From: Lepiota brunneoincarnata
Lineage: Eukaryota > Basidiomycota > Agaricomycetes > Agaricales > Agaricaceae
Reading direction: 5' to 3'
NCBI GenBank assembly: GCA_023014365.1
Contig: JAEBUN010000010.1
Coordinates: 186,001-250,000 of the forward strand
DNA length: 64,000 bases
Positions 9,103 through 20,100 of this stretch are shown one piece after another. How positions within the stretch are numbered: the stretch's first letter is position 1; each line of letters begins with the position of its first letter. Made by a program: the position numbers and the translations under genes. Below the pieces are notes generated by a model, which had not been told where the DNA came from, did no database searches, and worked only from the letters and a program-made list of their open reading frames with translations.

Positions 9103-11119
9103 TCCCTCCAAGGGAAAGAGCAGGCCCTTCTCTGAGATATCCATTCTGGAAACCAAGGAGTCAAACAAGAGGAAACAGTGGCCAGGGCAGCCTGGGAACT
9201 CCAAAAGTCTGCAACATGCTCAGTGCACAGTGCTGAATGGTCCAAGCTAGATGGTTTGCTTTTTTTCTGAGGCAAGATATATGTTCTGGATAATGCAATG
9301 CTCTGCTGATGCATTGTAGCCCATCACCATGACTCTCAGATTGGGGGGCATGCTGGCTGATGGAAAACTCTAGAACTGGTCTCCCAAAACTACTGGTGGC
9401 CCAACATGTCTTGCTACATTGGTCAGTATGTTTCTATGCCTCTGTATGAAACCAATCCAGATACTCCCTGTCAGAGAACTTCACCCTCTCCCCATTCCAG
9501 AAGCTCAGTGGGATACTATCAGCATAGATTTTGTAGTGGAACTCCCAGAGTCCAACAGGTATGATGCTGTCATGACAGTGGTTGACTCTGTCTCCAAGCA
9601 TGCTCATTTCATCCCAACACACACTACTCTTACAGCAGACAGAGTGGCATGGCTATTCCTCTATCATGTATGGAAACTACATGGACTTCCACAACAAGTG
9701 GTCTCAGATTGAGGTCCTCAGTTCATCATGTCATTCACCAAGGAACTCTACTACTTACTTGGAATCAAAAGTGCTTCTTCTACAGCATGGCATCCCCAAT
9801 CTGATGGGCAGATGGAATGGGTCAACCAGGAATTGGACCAATACCTCCGGATTTTTATCAATGAGTGGCAGAATGATTGGCATGACCTCCTTCCCCTAGC
9901 GGAATTCCAGCATAACAATCACATCCATGCCTCCACTCAACACTCACCATTTGTCTTAGACACTGGCCAAAACCTGAGAATGGGGTTTGAACCTTGCCAA
10001 TGATTATCTCAGCTGGAAACAGTCAATGAGTTCAAATCCCAGATGGAATCAGCATTGGAGGAGGCAAGATCAGCACTCACAAAGTCCAAAGATGATATGG
10101 CAAGGTACTACAACCAATGGCAAACCCCAACTCTGGAGTTCAAAACTGGAGATAAGGTCTTTCTGGATGCATTGGATATACAAACCACATGACCATCCAA
10201 GAAACTCTTGCATTGCTGGTTAGGACCTTATGCAATTGACAAACAGATCAGCCCCAACACATACCAACTGAAGTTACCAAAATCCATGAGACACCTCCAT
10301 CCAGTCTTCAACATGGTAAAGCTCACACTGTAAGGGGACACTCCAAACATCCCAGCTACACTCCCAACATATTGTACATCCCCCCCTTCAAATGTTTAGG
10401 CCCCAAGCACAGTCAAAATGCCCCAGATGTTCCCTCATTGACCAGATGAACCTTCTCCTTCACTCTTCACACTCTCATTAACTTCCTCTTGCCCTCCTTT
10501 ATTCCTGTAGACTTTAGACAGCCACCCTCAATCCTCACATTGTTTCAACCAGGTTTGCCCTTTGTGTAACACCCAGACACCACAGCCAGGTTTGGTTCAA
10601 CTTATATTGATTATATAAGTCATACATATACATAGTTTCGCCTGCAGGGGTTCCTTCATCCTATTCTCTTAAGATACCTCTGCAGGTGTGTGCTCTGTAC
10701 TTAACTTATAGATTAATAATACTTAGGATACCCCTGCAGCCCCTCCCCTGAGTGGTTGAGGCCCCCCAGGTTGCCCTAACACATACCTGCTCCCATGGAC
10801 CCTATTCCTGGATGCCATCCCAAGCCACCACCAACACCCATCATCATTGAGGACAAAGAAGAGTGGGAAGTCAAGGAAATTCTAGACAACCGCATCCACT
10901 GGAGGAGACTCCAGTTCCTAGTAAAATGGAAAGACTTTGGGATTGAAGAAAACTCCTGGGAATCAGCCAACGACATCCATGCCCCCAACTGTGTAATGGA
11001 ATTCTATCAACAGCATCCAGGAGCTCCAAGACAGATCAGAAGTCTCACATTTGGCTCAATCCCTTTCTGTGCCCTTGACCCACCCATTGTGCCAAGTTGT
11101 CACAACCTTGAAGGGGGGG
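9103..11119 (+). pseudogene. Family E pol fragment (integrase and chromodomain), right part
   Basis: This continues the element interrupted at 932. The integrase zinc domain is recognisable at about 9310-9430 (GGHAG..., YWWPNMSCYIGQYVS), although the CxxC pair is damaged. The core follows with the block before THTTLTADR and WHPQSDGQMEW, where the catalytic Glu (QTER in F) reads QMEW. SDRG has become a TGA at 9710-9712 (CGA in F). The reading stops near 10002, 10190 and 10331. A solo LTR (10329-10781) splits the linker, and a chromodomain follows (about 10860-10990: EWEVKEIL...FLVKWKDFG...NSWE). The frame ends at TAA 11122-11124 beside a purine run. It is dead. Confidence 0.88.
10329..10781 (+). 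repeat. Solo LTR of family F inside element E
   Basis: The stretch is 453 bp, TGTAAGGGGAC...GCCCTAACA, the same length and ends as the two LTRs of F but clearly diverged. It is flanked by cacac (10324-10328) and catac (10782-10786), a target duplication with one C/T change. It interrupts E between the integrase core and chromodomain. Confidence 0.88.
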
Positions 11120-11271
11120 TGTAAGAGGAACTTCAGATCACTGCTCACAACCTTAAATTCAGAAATCCAATTCCCAACCTCCTAGCACTCAGAAATCTGA
11201 TTCCCTGCCTCTCTATGTTCGAAAACCCGATCCCCAGCATCCCTATGCTCAGAAATCCAATTCCCTGCCTT
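11120..11271 (+). repeat. Family E 3' LTR start with a 30-bp minisatellite
   Basis: After the purine run (11111-11119), TGTAAGAGGAAC begins a sequence unlike the other LTRs here. From about 11157 it contains four imperfect copies of an approximately 30-bp unit around CAGAAATCCAATTCCC. It is cut at 11272 by LTR-T. Confidence 0.55.
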
Positions 11272-11664
11272 TGTTACCTGGGTTAGGGGTTCACTCTTGA
11301 GTAGCACTGTATTCAAGGCAAGATGTCTATACAGACTTGGTCTTGTCCTACTAAGTGTGACTTGGAGACGACAGAGCACTACAAGTCCAGCTGGTTTAGG
11401 GGCAAAGAGGTATAGGAGGCAAGAACTGTATAACACTAAGATAAAGATACATAGTAATGTACTGTATCCTTATATAATACTAAGTGTGGCTATGCTCCTA
11501 CTATAAGTGGGTGGACCTGAGTAACTATGAGTCAGAGATAAGACAACAAGGCATAAGCTAAATATAGTCCTTCTGATGTACACTACTGATTGTTTCATAG
11601 TGACATTTGACATGAGAGAGTAAACTAAACATAACCATCCTTCTGATATAGAATTCTGATAACA
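11272..11664 (-). repeat. LTR-T, 3' LTR of T1
   Basis: 393 bp, read on the plus strand as TGTTACCTGG...CTGATAACA. It matches the LTR-T copies at 13386, 14362, 27727, 47168 and 57950. Confidence 0.85.
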
Positions 11665-11946
11665 TTAGGTCCATTTTGAAAGTTGTTTTCCATCACAACT
11701 CATTAGTTTCCCTCTTCCAGATATTTGGCAAGGTAGTAAGGTTTGTAGTATTCGATTTGGGGGTGTTTGGTGGAGTCTGGTTGAGGGGGAATAATGGAAG
11801 AAGAGGTGGGTGTAGGGGTTTTGTGGAGGTCAAGTGCAGCAGCGGTTTCTGGGGATGGGGGTTGTCCTGGGTAAAAGATGTCATAGAGAAGTCATCTGAA
11901 ATGGGGACTTTCTATTCTTTCTTCTGGTGGGGTATTTTGGTTTTCT

Positions 11947-13101
11947 TCAGAAAGTACTGCATGGTTCTCCTGTGATGTTTGATTCAGCAACCTCATCGTA
12001 ACATTCCTTGTAGTAGTCATTGTAGGTGAGGTCAATGTATCGATTGTGAGTTGTGGGGGTTGTCAAAGATTGGGTTGTTGGATTTCTGGAGTAGGGGGTG
12101 TGTTGAGTCTTTCGAGCTGGACACTCAGTCCGTTTATGGTGCGGTTGGAAAATGGCACAGTGGGGGCATCTATATTTGATACAGTCATATGAGTAATGTC
12201 CTAGAGCATATTGCTTGCATCCAAGACAGGTGAATTGTGGGCAGTCCATAGCCCAATGTCCGGTGTCTGCATTGAATACAGACTGACCTGTCAGTGGTTC
12301 TGGGGTCAGTTCATGTGTGAATAGGATTGGGGAGTTCTGAACTGGGATGTTGTTATTGGCAACGGTGTGGGTGGTGTTTCTGGTGGGGGTGAGATGTCTG
12401 AATGGGTTTCTGGGATTGGTGGGTTTCTTTCCCTTATTGGGAGTGGTGGTGGGGATAGGGGCAGGGGTAACCGTGGCAGTGGAGGGGATGGTTGTGGTGG
12501 GGGGCTTCAAGGAATGTACCTCATCTTGTTTGGGTATATTCTTTGACACCTCGGACATGAGGCTTGATTGTGTTCTGAGAAGTTCCTCAAGTGATTCTGC
12601 CCAGGCTCGTTGTGTATCATATGCAGCAGCGAGAGTCTTAGTCTGTTGTACATGGTGGGTATAATCAGCCCAGAGTTGTCGGTCATATTCTGAAATTGGA
12701 GATTGTTCCAATCTATTAGTAAAGGTTCGGCTGGTGGCAGCCTCATGCAGATCTCCATTAGAAGGGTGATCTGATCCCTGTGGTTGTACTCCAGTTGAGT
12801 GGAATATAAGGGAGGTGGCTGGGGCAGCTGTGGGTTCTGGGGTGGCATTGGGGTTGGGGGTCTCATCTCTATCGAGGGCATAGGCAGCAGTGAAGGTGTG
12901 AGAGGGGGTGTGGGGAGATGGGGCTGGAATGGGAGTTGTTTGAAGTGTTGTATGTTTGACATTCTGGTCATTGATGATAATAATTGAAGATGATGAGGAG
13001 GTGGGGGAAGGTGTTGTGGAAAAAGGGGAAGGGGTTTGGGGACAAGTGAGGTTGAGGTTCATGAGCATTTTTAAGTTGTTTTGGTGTGGGCGTAAAGTCA
13101 T
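11947..13101 (-). CDS. T1 ORF3: zinc-knuckle accessory protein
   Basis: An intact 384-codon ORF lies downstream of the chromodomain remnant. It contains, in order, a Ser/Pro/Thr-rich N-terminus, an IFHSTGV block, a helical region with LWADYTHHVQQTK, a basic proline-rich linker and a Cys/His cluster: GHWAMDC, then CLGCKQYALGHYSYDC (C-x2-C-x6-H-x4-C), then CPHCAIFQPHHKRTEC. It ends with AESNITGEP close to the stop. The CIQC pair that completes the first knuckle in T2 lies in another frame here, so this knuckle is damaged. Survival of the frame in a truncated element suggests a fairly recent loss or constraint. Function is unknown; nucleic-acid binding is likely. Confidence 0.7.
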   Translation of the reverse strand: MTLRPHQNNLKMLMNLNLTCPQTPSPFSTTPSPTSSSSSIIIINDQNVKHTTLQTTPIPAPSPHTPSHTFTAAYALDRDETPNPNATPEPTAAPATSLIFHSTGVQPQGSDHPSNGDLHEAATSRTFTNRLEQSPISEYDRQLWADYTHHVQQTKTLAAAYDTQRAWAESLEELLRTQSSLMSEVSKNIPKQDEVHSLKPPTTTIPSTATVTPAPIPTTTPNKGKKPTNPRNPFRHLTPTRNTTHTVANNNIPVQNSPILFTHELTPEPLTGQSVFNADTGHWAMDCPQFTCLGCKQYALGHYSYDCIKYRCPHCAIFQPHHKRTECPARKTQHTPYSRNPTTQSLTTPTTHNRYIDLTYNDYYKECYDEVAESNITGEPCSTF

Positions 13102-13974
13102 TCCTGGTAGGTTCTGGTGGGTTCCTGATCTTTCTGGAGAATTCCATGGGCTTCTTTATACTTGGTTAAGTATTCTTTGGCATTTTGTGAAATGTTTCAT
13201 CAGTGATCCATTTGTTCTCTGTGTGGGAGTATCCTTTCCATTTGATGTAGTATTGGAGTTTTCTGTGATATTGGTGGTGATTGAGGATGGTTTTGATTTT
13301 GTATTCTTCTTCATCATTAATGATGTCAGGTGGTGGTGGTGTTGGGTAAGATCCATATGCTTCTGTTTCATTAAATGGGGAATACTGTTATCAGAAGTCC
13401 CCTTAAACCCTCTTATCAGAAGCCTCACTGGAAGGAACTCTTATCAGAAGCATCCAAAGTATATAAATAGACAGAAGATCTGTCATCCTGAAACAATCAG
13501 AAGTACCATCAGAACAATCTATATTTAGATAGATAAGGATATGACTTACTTACCTGGGTCTAGATATATATAGTAGGAGCATAGCCACACATAGTAGTAT
13601 ATAAGGATACTGTACCATACCCTTGTATCTTTATCTTAGTGTTATAAAGTTCTTGCCTCCTATACCTCTTTGCCATAACCAGCTGGACTTATAGTGCTCC
13701 ATCATCTCCAAGTCACGCTTAGTAGGACAGGACCAAGTCTGTATAGACATCCTGTGTCAAACTCCGTGCTACTCAAGAGTGAACCCCTAACCTGGGTAAC
13801 AAATACTGGATGTATCTTCCATTTGATTGGGAGTTTGAGTTTGTATGTCATTGGTGACAGGACTTCTGTAATGATGAATGGTCCTAGTTGTTTTGGGGAT
13901 ATTTTTTGTGATTGAAATGGAAGTTTGAGGTTCTTGGCTTCTAGCCATACTTTTTGAAGTGTTTTAAGGGGTTT
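13102..13974 (-). pseudogene. T1 pol end: chromodomain and integrase C-terminus
   Basis: On the minus strand, outside the nested LTR (13386-13801), the sequence encodes LPIKWKIHPVF-like residues and the upstream QKVWLEAKNL region (13807-13974). It then reads a chromodomain (about 13210-13380) with KWKGY and several frame breaks. Upstream sequence is lost at 13975. Confidence 0.75.
13386..13801 (+). repeat. Solo LTR-T inside T1
   Basis: 416 bp, TGTTATCAGAAG...CCTGGGTAACA, with a perfect 5-bp duplication aatac at 13381-13385 and 13802-13806. It is opposite in orientation to T1. Confidence 0.93.
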
Positions 13975-14361
13975 TGTTATGATACATCCTTACTTTGACT
14001 TACAACTTGGACTTATTATGCCAAAAGCCTTTAGTTGTAATATACTAGAGCATTATGAATATCTTTTTCTTTTCTACTTTGTTTTGTTTCTTTATTATGT
14101 AACTGTTCTTACTTTGATCTGTTATATAATATTTTCTCGATTTGTTATCATTTCTCATACTCTTAACTATTAATAGATAATTATATATAGATAGTTATAT
14201 TTAGGTAGTTAAACATAGTTCATCCAGACTTCTTTAACTTCTTCCACTCTTATGCTTCTTCCACACTTCTTGAACTTCTCCCATACTTCTTTGATCATGT
14301 ATTAATAGTAACTTTGAACAATATATAAGACCTCTGGTCAACCAAGAGAAACTCCTAAGTT
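13975..14361 (+). repeat. Element D 5' LTR, first part
   Basis: This starts TGTTATGATACATCC, is AT-rich, and has TATATAA at 14322-14328. It is cut at 14361 by T2, whose 5-bp duplication aagtt is at 14357-14361. It continues at 28149-28352, where the LTR ends CACTATAACA. Joined, the LTR is about 591 bp. AAGTT plus TCTACTT across the break is the 12-mer complementary to the site at 28355-28366, 35 nt after the TATA box. Confidence 0.8.
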
Positions 14362-14782
14362 TGTTACCCGGGTTAGGGGTTCACTCTTGAGTAGCACAGA
14401 GTTCGACACAGGATGTCTATACAGACTTGGTCCTGTCCTACTAAGCATGACTTGGAGACAATGGAGCACTATAGTCCAGCCGGTTTAGAGGCAAAGAGTT
14501 ATACATAGGAGGCAAGAACTTTATAACACTAAGATAAGGATACAAGGGTATGGTACAGTATCCTTATATACTACTATGTGTGGCTATGCTCCTACTATAT
14601 ATATTTAGACCCAGGTAAGTGAGTCATATCCTTATCTATCTAAATATAGATTGTTCTGATGGTACTTCTGATTGTTTCAGGATGACAGGTCTTCTGTCTA
14701 TTTATATACTTTGGATGCTTCTGATAAGAGTTCCTTCCAGTGAGGCTTCTGATAAGGGGGTTTAAGGGGACTTCTGATAACA
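14362..14782 (-). repeat. LTR-T, 3' LTR of T2
   Basis: 421 bp, TGTTACCCGGG...CTTCTGATAACA on the plus strand. It is nearly identical to the copy at 27727-28143 and is preceded by aagtt. Confidence 0.9.
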
Positions 14783-14983
14783 TTACCCTGTTTCTAAGGT
14801 TATATTCCACTATAACCGTTTATGACTTTTCCTTCTGTTGTGTTTGAGTGGAGTTTAGAAATCTCCTACTGGTTTTCTGCACATGTTAGACATGGCAATG
14901 TTATTGTATCCATCATCAAAGTCATCTTCTTCAGGGTATTCGAGTCCTGAGTATTGGTAATGGAATGATGGGGTGGTTTGGGG

Positions 14984-15892
14984 TCAAGCTGCCATAGGTC
15001 TGTTATAGGGTGTGTGTCTTGTTCCTTTCGAAGGACATTCAGTTTGTTTGTAGCAAGGTTGGAATACTCTGCAGTGTGGGCATCTGTATTTGATGCAGTC
15101 GTATGAATAGTGGCCTGGAGCGTATTGTTTGCAACCAAGGCAGGCAAATTGGGGGCAGTCCATAGCCCAGTGTCTGGTTTGTTTGCATTGGATGCATTGG
15201 GATCTGTCATTGGGTTTAGGGTTCAGAATTTGTTGAATGGGGGCAGGGGAGTTCCATGTTGGGGTTGGTTTGGTGGTATTTTTATGGAAGGGGTTGTTAG
15301 TTCTGACAGGGTTCTTTCTTCCCAATACGGGAGCTGGAGTGTTTTTGTTGGTGTGGGGTGTTACATTGGTTTGTTTGTTTCTTGGCATTTGGGACATGAG
15401 TCCTTGGCGTGTGAGGAGGAATGCCTCATAGTTTTCAGTCCACTTTTGTTGGGCATGGAAGGCATCATGGAGGAGTTTTATTTGCTTGACATGATGGATA
15501 TAGTTTGACCATACTTCTCGGTCGTAGTCACTGATGGGGGCATTGTTGACTTTGTCTGTGAGGAATTGGGTAGAGGTGATTGTGCGTAAGTCTTCTATGC
15601 TGGTTGTGGTTGGTTCTAAATTCTTTACTCCAGCTGTGTGGAAGTTGATGGGTAAGGTGGCTACTGGTTCTGGTTTGGGTGTAGCATTGGGATTGGGGGT
15701 TTTGTCTCTGACATTGATGAAGGTGTTGGAGGGTGTGAAAGGGGATGGTCTTGGGATTGGAGTTGGGGAGTCTCTTTCGATGTTGGGATCGTCAATGATG
15801 ACAATGGAGGAGGTGGTGGAGGAAGAGGAGAAGGGGGGAGTGGATTGGGGGCAGATGAGGTCAAGGTTGTTCATGGACATTTTTGAGTGCAT
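14984..15892 (-). CDS. T2 ORF3: three tandem zinc knuckles
   Basis: A 302-codon ORF follows the chromodomain of T2. Its C-terminal third carries three Cys/His boxes: residues 233-246 (C-x2-C-x4-H-x4-C, CIQCKQTRHWAMDC), 251-266 (C-x2-C-x6-H-x4-C) and 271-286 (CPHC...C, third ligand changed from His to Tyr or Cys). The N-terminal part has a Ser/Thr/Pro-rich stretch, the block INFHTAGV and a predicted helical segment with YDREVWSNYIHHVKQ. Compared with T1 it ends early, before the NITGEP tail, so it may be slightly truncated. Homology with family A ORF3 shows this gene existed before the two families split. Function is unknown. Confidence 0.72.
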   Translation of the reverse strand: MHSKMSMNNLDLICPQSTPPFSSSSTTSSIVIIDDPNIERDSPTPIPRPSPFTPSNTFINVRDKTPNPNATPKPEPVATLPINFHTAGVKNLEPTTTSIEDLRTITSTQFLTDKVNNAPISDYDREVWSNYIHHVKQIKLLHDAFHAQQKWTENYEAFLLTRQGLMSQMPRNKQTNVTPHTNKNTPAPVLGRKNPVRTNNPFHKNTTKPTPTWNSPAPIQQILNPKPNDRSQCIQCKQTRHWAMDCPQFACLGCKQYAPGHYSYDCIKYRCPHCRVFQPCYKQTECPSKGTRHTPYNRPMAA

Positions 15893-16737
15893 TTGGTAGT
15901 AGAGCAGAGTTGCTTCTGGTAGGTTCTGGGTAGTTCCTGGTTGTTGCTGTTAAGTTGATGTTCTTCTTTATACTCTTCCAAGTATTCATTGGCATTGTTG
16001 TGGAGATCTTCTTCGGATATCCATTAGTTCTCCGTGTGGGAGTATCCTTTCCAATGTACGTAGTATTGGAGTTTTCCGTGATATTGGTGGTGATTGAGAA
16101 TAGCTTCTATTTCGTATTCTTCTTCTTTGTTGATGATGTCTGGTGGTGGTGGCATCAGATGAGGTCCATATGCTTCTGTTTTGTTATATGGGGTTAGGAG
16201 GTTTCAGTGGAACACCAGGTGTATCTTCCATTTGATTGGAAGTTTTAGTTTGTATGTGAGTGGCAATAGGACTTCTGAGATAAGGAAAGGTCCTAGTCTT
16301 TTTGGGGATATTTTGTTGGAGATGAAGGGAAGTTTGAGGTTCTTGGCTTCTAGCCATACTTTCTGACATGTTTCAAGGGGTTTGACAGTTCTTCTGGTTC
16401 TTTGTTTCATAATATCGGTGGAGAGTTGATGTGCCGCGTGTGCTTCTTTTCTGGCATCATCAAGGAGTCTGATGCGTTTGTCTACTGATGGAAAGTTCAA
16501 AGTTTCCATTACTATGGGTATCAGTGGAGGGTTGTATCCCATGATGAGTTTGAATGGGGATTTCTGCCTTGAGGCATGTATTTTGGAGTTGTGTGTGAAC
16601 TCGGTGATAGGGAGGGTTTCTGACCAGTCAAGGGGGTTCCTGGTGCAGTATATGGCAAGATAGGTCTCGATTTCTTGGTTGTATCATTTGGTGGAACCAT
16701 CTGTCTGGGGATGGTATGTGGTTGAGAATGCTTGTTG
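15893..16737 (-). pseudogene. T2 integrase end and chromodomain
   Basis: Continues the integrase interrupted by F. The HPQTDG block is followed by Lys then TGA where family members have Glu-Arg, so the third catalytic residue of D,D35E is lost (G-to-A and CGA-to-TGA). The C-terminal domain (16204-16542; QKVWLEAKNL, RLGPF, LKLPIKWKIH) is open for 112 codons. A chromodomain (about 16000-16150; EYEIEAIL, HWKGY) with one stop follows. Confidence 0.82.
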
Positions 16738-17190
16738 TGTTAGGGCAACCTGGAGGGTTCGGACAACTCAGGGAGCCGAAACGTCACTGCAGGGAAATCC
16801 TAAGTATTATTAATCTGTGAGCTAAGTAGGGAGTCCATACCTGCAGGGAAATCCTAAGAGAATAGGATGAGGGAACCCCTGCAGGCGAAAACTATGTATA
16901 TACTTGACTTATATAATCAATATAAATTGAACAAGGCTTGACGGTGGTGTCTGGGTGTTGCACAAGGCCAGGTGTGATTAAAATGAGTGTGGGGAGTGAA
17001 GATAACAGTCTGAAGTCTACAGGAAATGGGAGGAAGCAGGTGAGGGTTAAGGAGGGTGAAGGGAGGGGTTTAACTGGGCAGTGAGGGGACCTCTGGTGCA
17101 TTCTGGTTATGTTTGGGGTGTAAGCGTTTGAAAGGGGGGATGTACAGTGTGCTGGGAGGCTTAGGGGTGTTTGTGGATTGTCCCCTTACA
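16738..17190 (-). repeat. 3' LTR of element F
   Basis: 453 bp, TGTTAGGGCAACC...CCCCTTACA on the plus strand. It holds two direct copies of an 18-bp unit around GGAAATCCTAAG. The end of the pol reading frame extends into it as far as 17070. Confidence 0.95.
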
Positions 17191-20100
17191 TCTACCCCCC
17201 CCTCAGGATCGCGGCGACTCGACGTGATGGTTGGGAGTGGTTGGAATGGGATGGAACCGAACTGGAGAGCTTGTATGAAGCGTGGGGCTCCGGGGTGTTG
17301 CTCGTAGAATTTCTTAATGAGTTCCGGTGCACGTACGTCAGCCGAGTCTTCCCAGGAGTTATGTTCGCAACCGAAACCTCTCCATTTGATCAAAAATTTG
17401 AGTTTTTGTCGTACGAATCGGCTGTCTGGGATTTCTTCCACTTCCCACTCCTTCTCGTCGTCGATGACTACTGGATCGGGTGGTGGGGGTGGCTGTCGGG
17501 CTGGGAATGGGTCCTCTGGCGCAGGGAGAAGTTTTACGATGTTGAAGACTGGGTGGAGGCGTCGCATGGACTGGGGAAGTTTCAGGCGGTAGGCGTTGGC
17601 GCCGACCCGTCGTTCTACTGTATAGGGGCCTAGTCTGAGGTGTGACAGCTTCTTGGACGGTCGGGTGGTTTGAATATCACTCGCGTCCAAGTAAACTCGG
17701 TCCCCGGGTTTGAAGGTAGGTGCTGGGGTGCGGCGTTGGTTGTAGTATCTCGCCATTTCGTCTTTAGACCGTACCAAGGCAGCTTTGGCTTCCTCCAGCG
17801 TCGCTTTCATCCGGTTAGTGAATTCGTTGACTGTTTCTAGACGAGAAGGTCGTTGGTGAGGTTCAAAGCCCATCCGGGGGTGTCTACCAGTGTCGAGAAG
17901 GAAGGGGGAGTGCTGGGGTGAGGCGTGGATATGATTATTGTGTTGAAATTCGGCCAGTGGGAGGAGATCTAGCCAGTCGTCCTGCCTCTCGTTGACGAAG
18001 ATCCGAAGGTATTGGTCTAATTCTTGATTAACCCTTTCCGTTTGACCATCTGCTTGGGGGTGCCATGCCGTCGTGCTCGCTACCTTAATTCCTAGCTTCC
18101 GGTAAAGTTCCTTGGTGACCTCTGCGACGAACTGGGGGCCTCTGTCGGACACTACCTGTTTGGGGAGACCATGTAGTTTCCATACGTTGTGCAGGAATAG
18201 CCGAGCGGCTCCTTCGGCCGTCACCGTGGTGTGTGTGGGGATGAAATGGGCTCGCTTGGAGGCCGAATCGACTACGGTCATCACGGCGTCATACCCAGCC
18301 GAAGGAGGAAGCTCTACAATAAAGTCAACGCTGATGGTATCCCATCGGGACTCGGGAATAGGCAAGGGGTGAAGTTCTCCGGTAGGGAGGTGACGGTGGG
18401 GCTTCGTTCTGAGGCATAAGTCGCATGTGGAGACATACTGACCTACGAAGCAAGACATCTGCGGCCACCAGTAGTTTCGGGAGACCAATTCGAGTGTCTT
18501 CCAACGACCTGCGTGCCCACCGATCGGGGAATCGTGGCAGAGGGCCACAATGCGGCGTCGGAGGTCGTTGCTGTTCGGGACGTAGATCCGGCCTCGGAAT
18601 AATAGCAGTCCGTCCACATTAGACCACTCAGATGAGTGTATGGTTCTAGAAGAGGACTCCTTGAGCCTGCGGGCCGAATTCGCAACTGCCTCTTCTGCAG
18701 TCTCGGAGCGATTCCCTGCTCGGATGTCTCGTAGAAGGACTTGTTCTTCGCCGGCGGCTTGAATTCCTTCGAGGGCTCGGATCGCGAGCTTCTCCCTCGT
18801 CAAGAGGATGACATCTTCGTTGTCACGATCTCCGGGGCCGTGGTCTGCACGGCAGGACAACGCGTCGGCTTTCCCCATCGATTTACCCGGCCAGTGGTGA
18901 AGCTTGAAGTCAAAGCGAGCCAAGACGAGTGACCAGCGAGCTTGGCGGTGATTAAGTTTTTTAGCTGTCATGAAATACTCTAGGTTTCGGTGGTCTGACC
19001 AGATTTCCACGACGTGGGGGGCGCCTTCTAAGAAGTGCCGCCATTCCTCGAGTGCTCGGATGATCGCCAGCATTTCCTTGTCGTGAATCTCATAGTTTCG
19101 TTGTGCCTGGTCCAGGGATTTAGAATAGAATGCCACTGGGTGCCATTTACCTTCCTCCAACTGCTGAGAGAGTACCGCTCCAGTGGCAAAATCCGAACTG
19201 TCCGCTTCGAGCCGGAAAGGCAAGGAGGTGTCCGGCGAGGCAAGAACGGGCTCGGACGTGATTAGCTCCTTAAGGGTGGTGAAAGCGCTATGTTCTGGCT
19301 TTCCCCATCGCCAAGGAGTGTCCGATTTAGTGAGATCAAACAGAGGGCAAGCGTAGTGTGAAAAATCTTGGATAAAACGCCTATAGAAGTTCACAAAGCC
19401 CAGGAATGCCTGGACCTCTCACTTGTCTGTAGGCGTCGGCCACTCCTGTACTCCGGCGACCTTTACCGGGTCCATCTCCACCTTATTTTCCAAAATGACT
19501 AGCCCTAAGTACTCCACCCTGGTCTTCTCGAACTCGCACTTCTCCGGTCGGAGGTAGAGCCGGTGGCAGCGAAGTATCTCTAGAACGCAACAGGTAACTC
19601 TTCTATGTTCTTCTACGGTCCTTGTGAAGATAAGGATGTCGTCGAGATATACTACAACGACCCCTTCTGCAATGAGGTCCCTAAAGATATCGTTCATCAT
19701 CGTCTGGAAAGTAGCGGGGCTGTTGGTAAGTCCGAAGAACATCACTAGAGGCTCAAAGAGGCCCCGGTTGGTGCAGAAGGCTGCTTTCCATTCGTCTCCG
19801 GGTTTAATCCGTACATTATTGAAACCCCAGCGAATATCGAGTTTGGTGAAATACTTGGCCCCTCGGAGTTGATTTACAAGCTCCGAGATGAGTGGGAGTG
19901 GGTATTTATTTTTCACCGTGATTGCGTTAAGAGCTTGGTAATCTTGAACCAATCTGAGCGAGCCATCCTTCTTTTTAATAAAAAACACCGGAGAGGCCAT
20001 GGGGGACTTTGAAGCACGGATTCTCCCGGTAGTTAAGTTCTCCTGAATGAAGGAGTCGAGTTCTGACTGTTCAGAGGGGGCCAGAGGGTATACCTTGCAG

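Larger units (their letters stand above)
11272..13974 (-). mobile_element. T1: 3' part of a family T chromovirus
   Basis: On the minus strand this is the 3' end of a family T element: LTR-T (11272-11664), ORF3 (11947-13101), a chromodomain remnant and the end of integrase. Inside it sits a solo LTR-T (13386-13801) of opposite orientation. The element stops abruptly at 13974, where the 5' LTR of element D begins. Its 5' part is not in the window. Confidence 0.85.

Noticed and set aside
12347..12664. Plus-strand hydrophobic ORF opposite T1 ORF3
   Set aside because: Antisense of a proline/threonine-rich coding region gives Gly/Val-rich hydrophobic translations; there is no independent support.
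13975..14361. AT-rich stretch taken as host intergenic DNA
   Set aside because: Joined to 28149-28352 it forms an LTR with TGTTAT...ATAACA ends, a TATA box and a 12-nt match to a primer site, so it is the 5' LTR of element D.
18112..18372. Plus-strand ORFs within element F
   Set aside because: They are antisense shadows of the integrase coding sequence on the minus strand.
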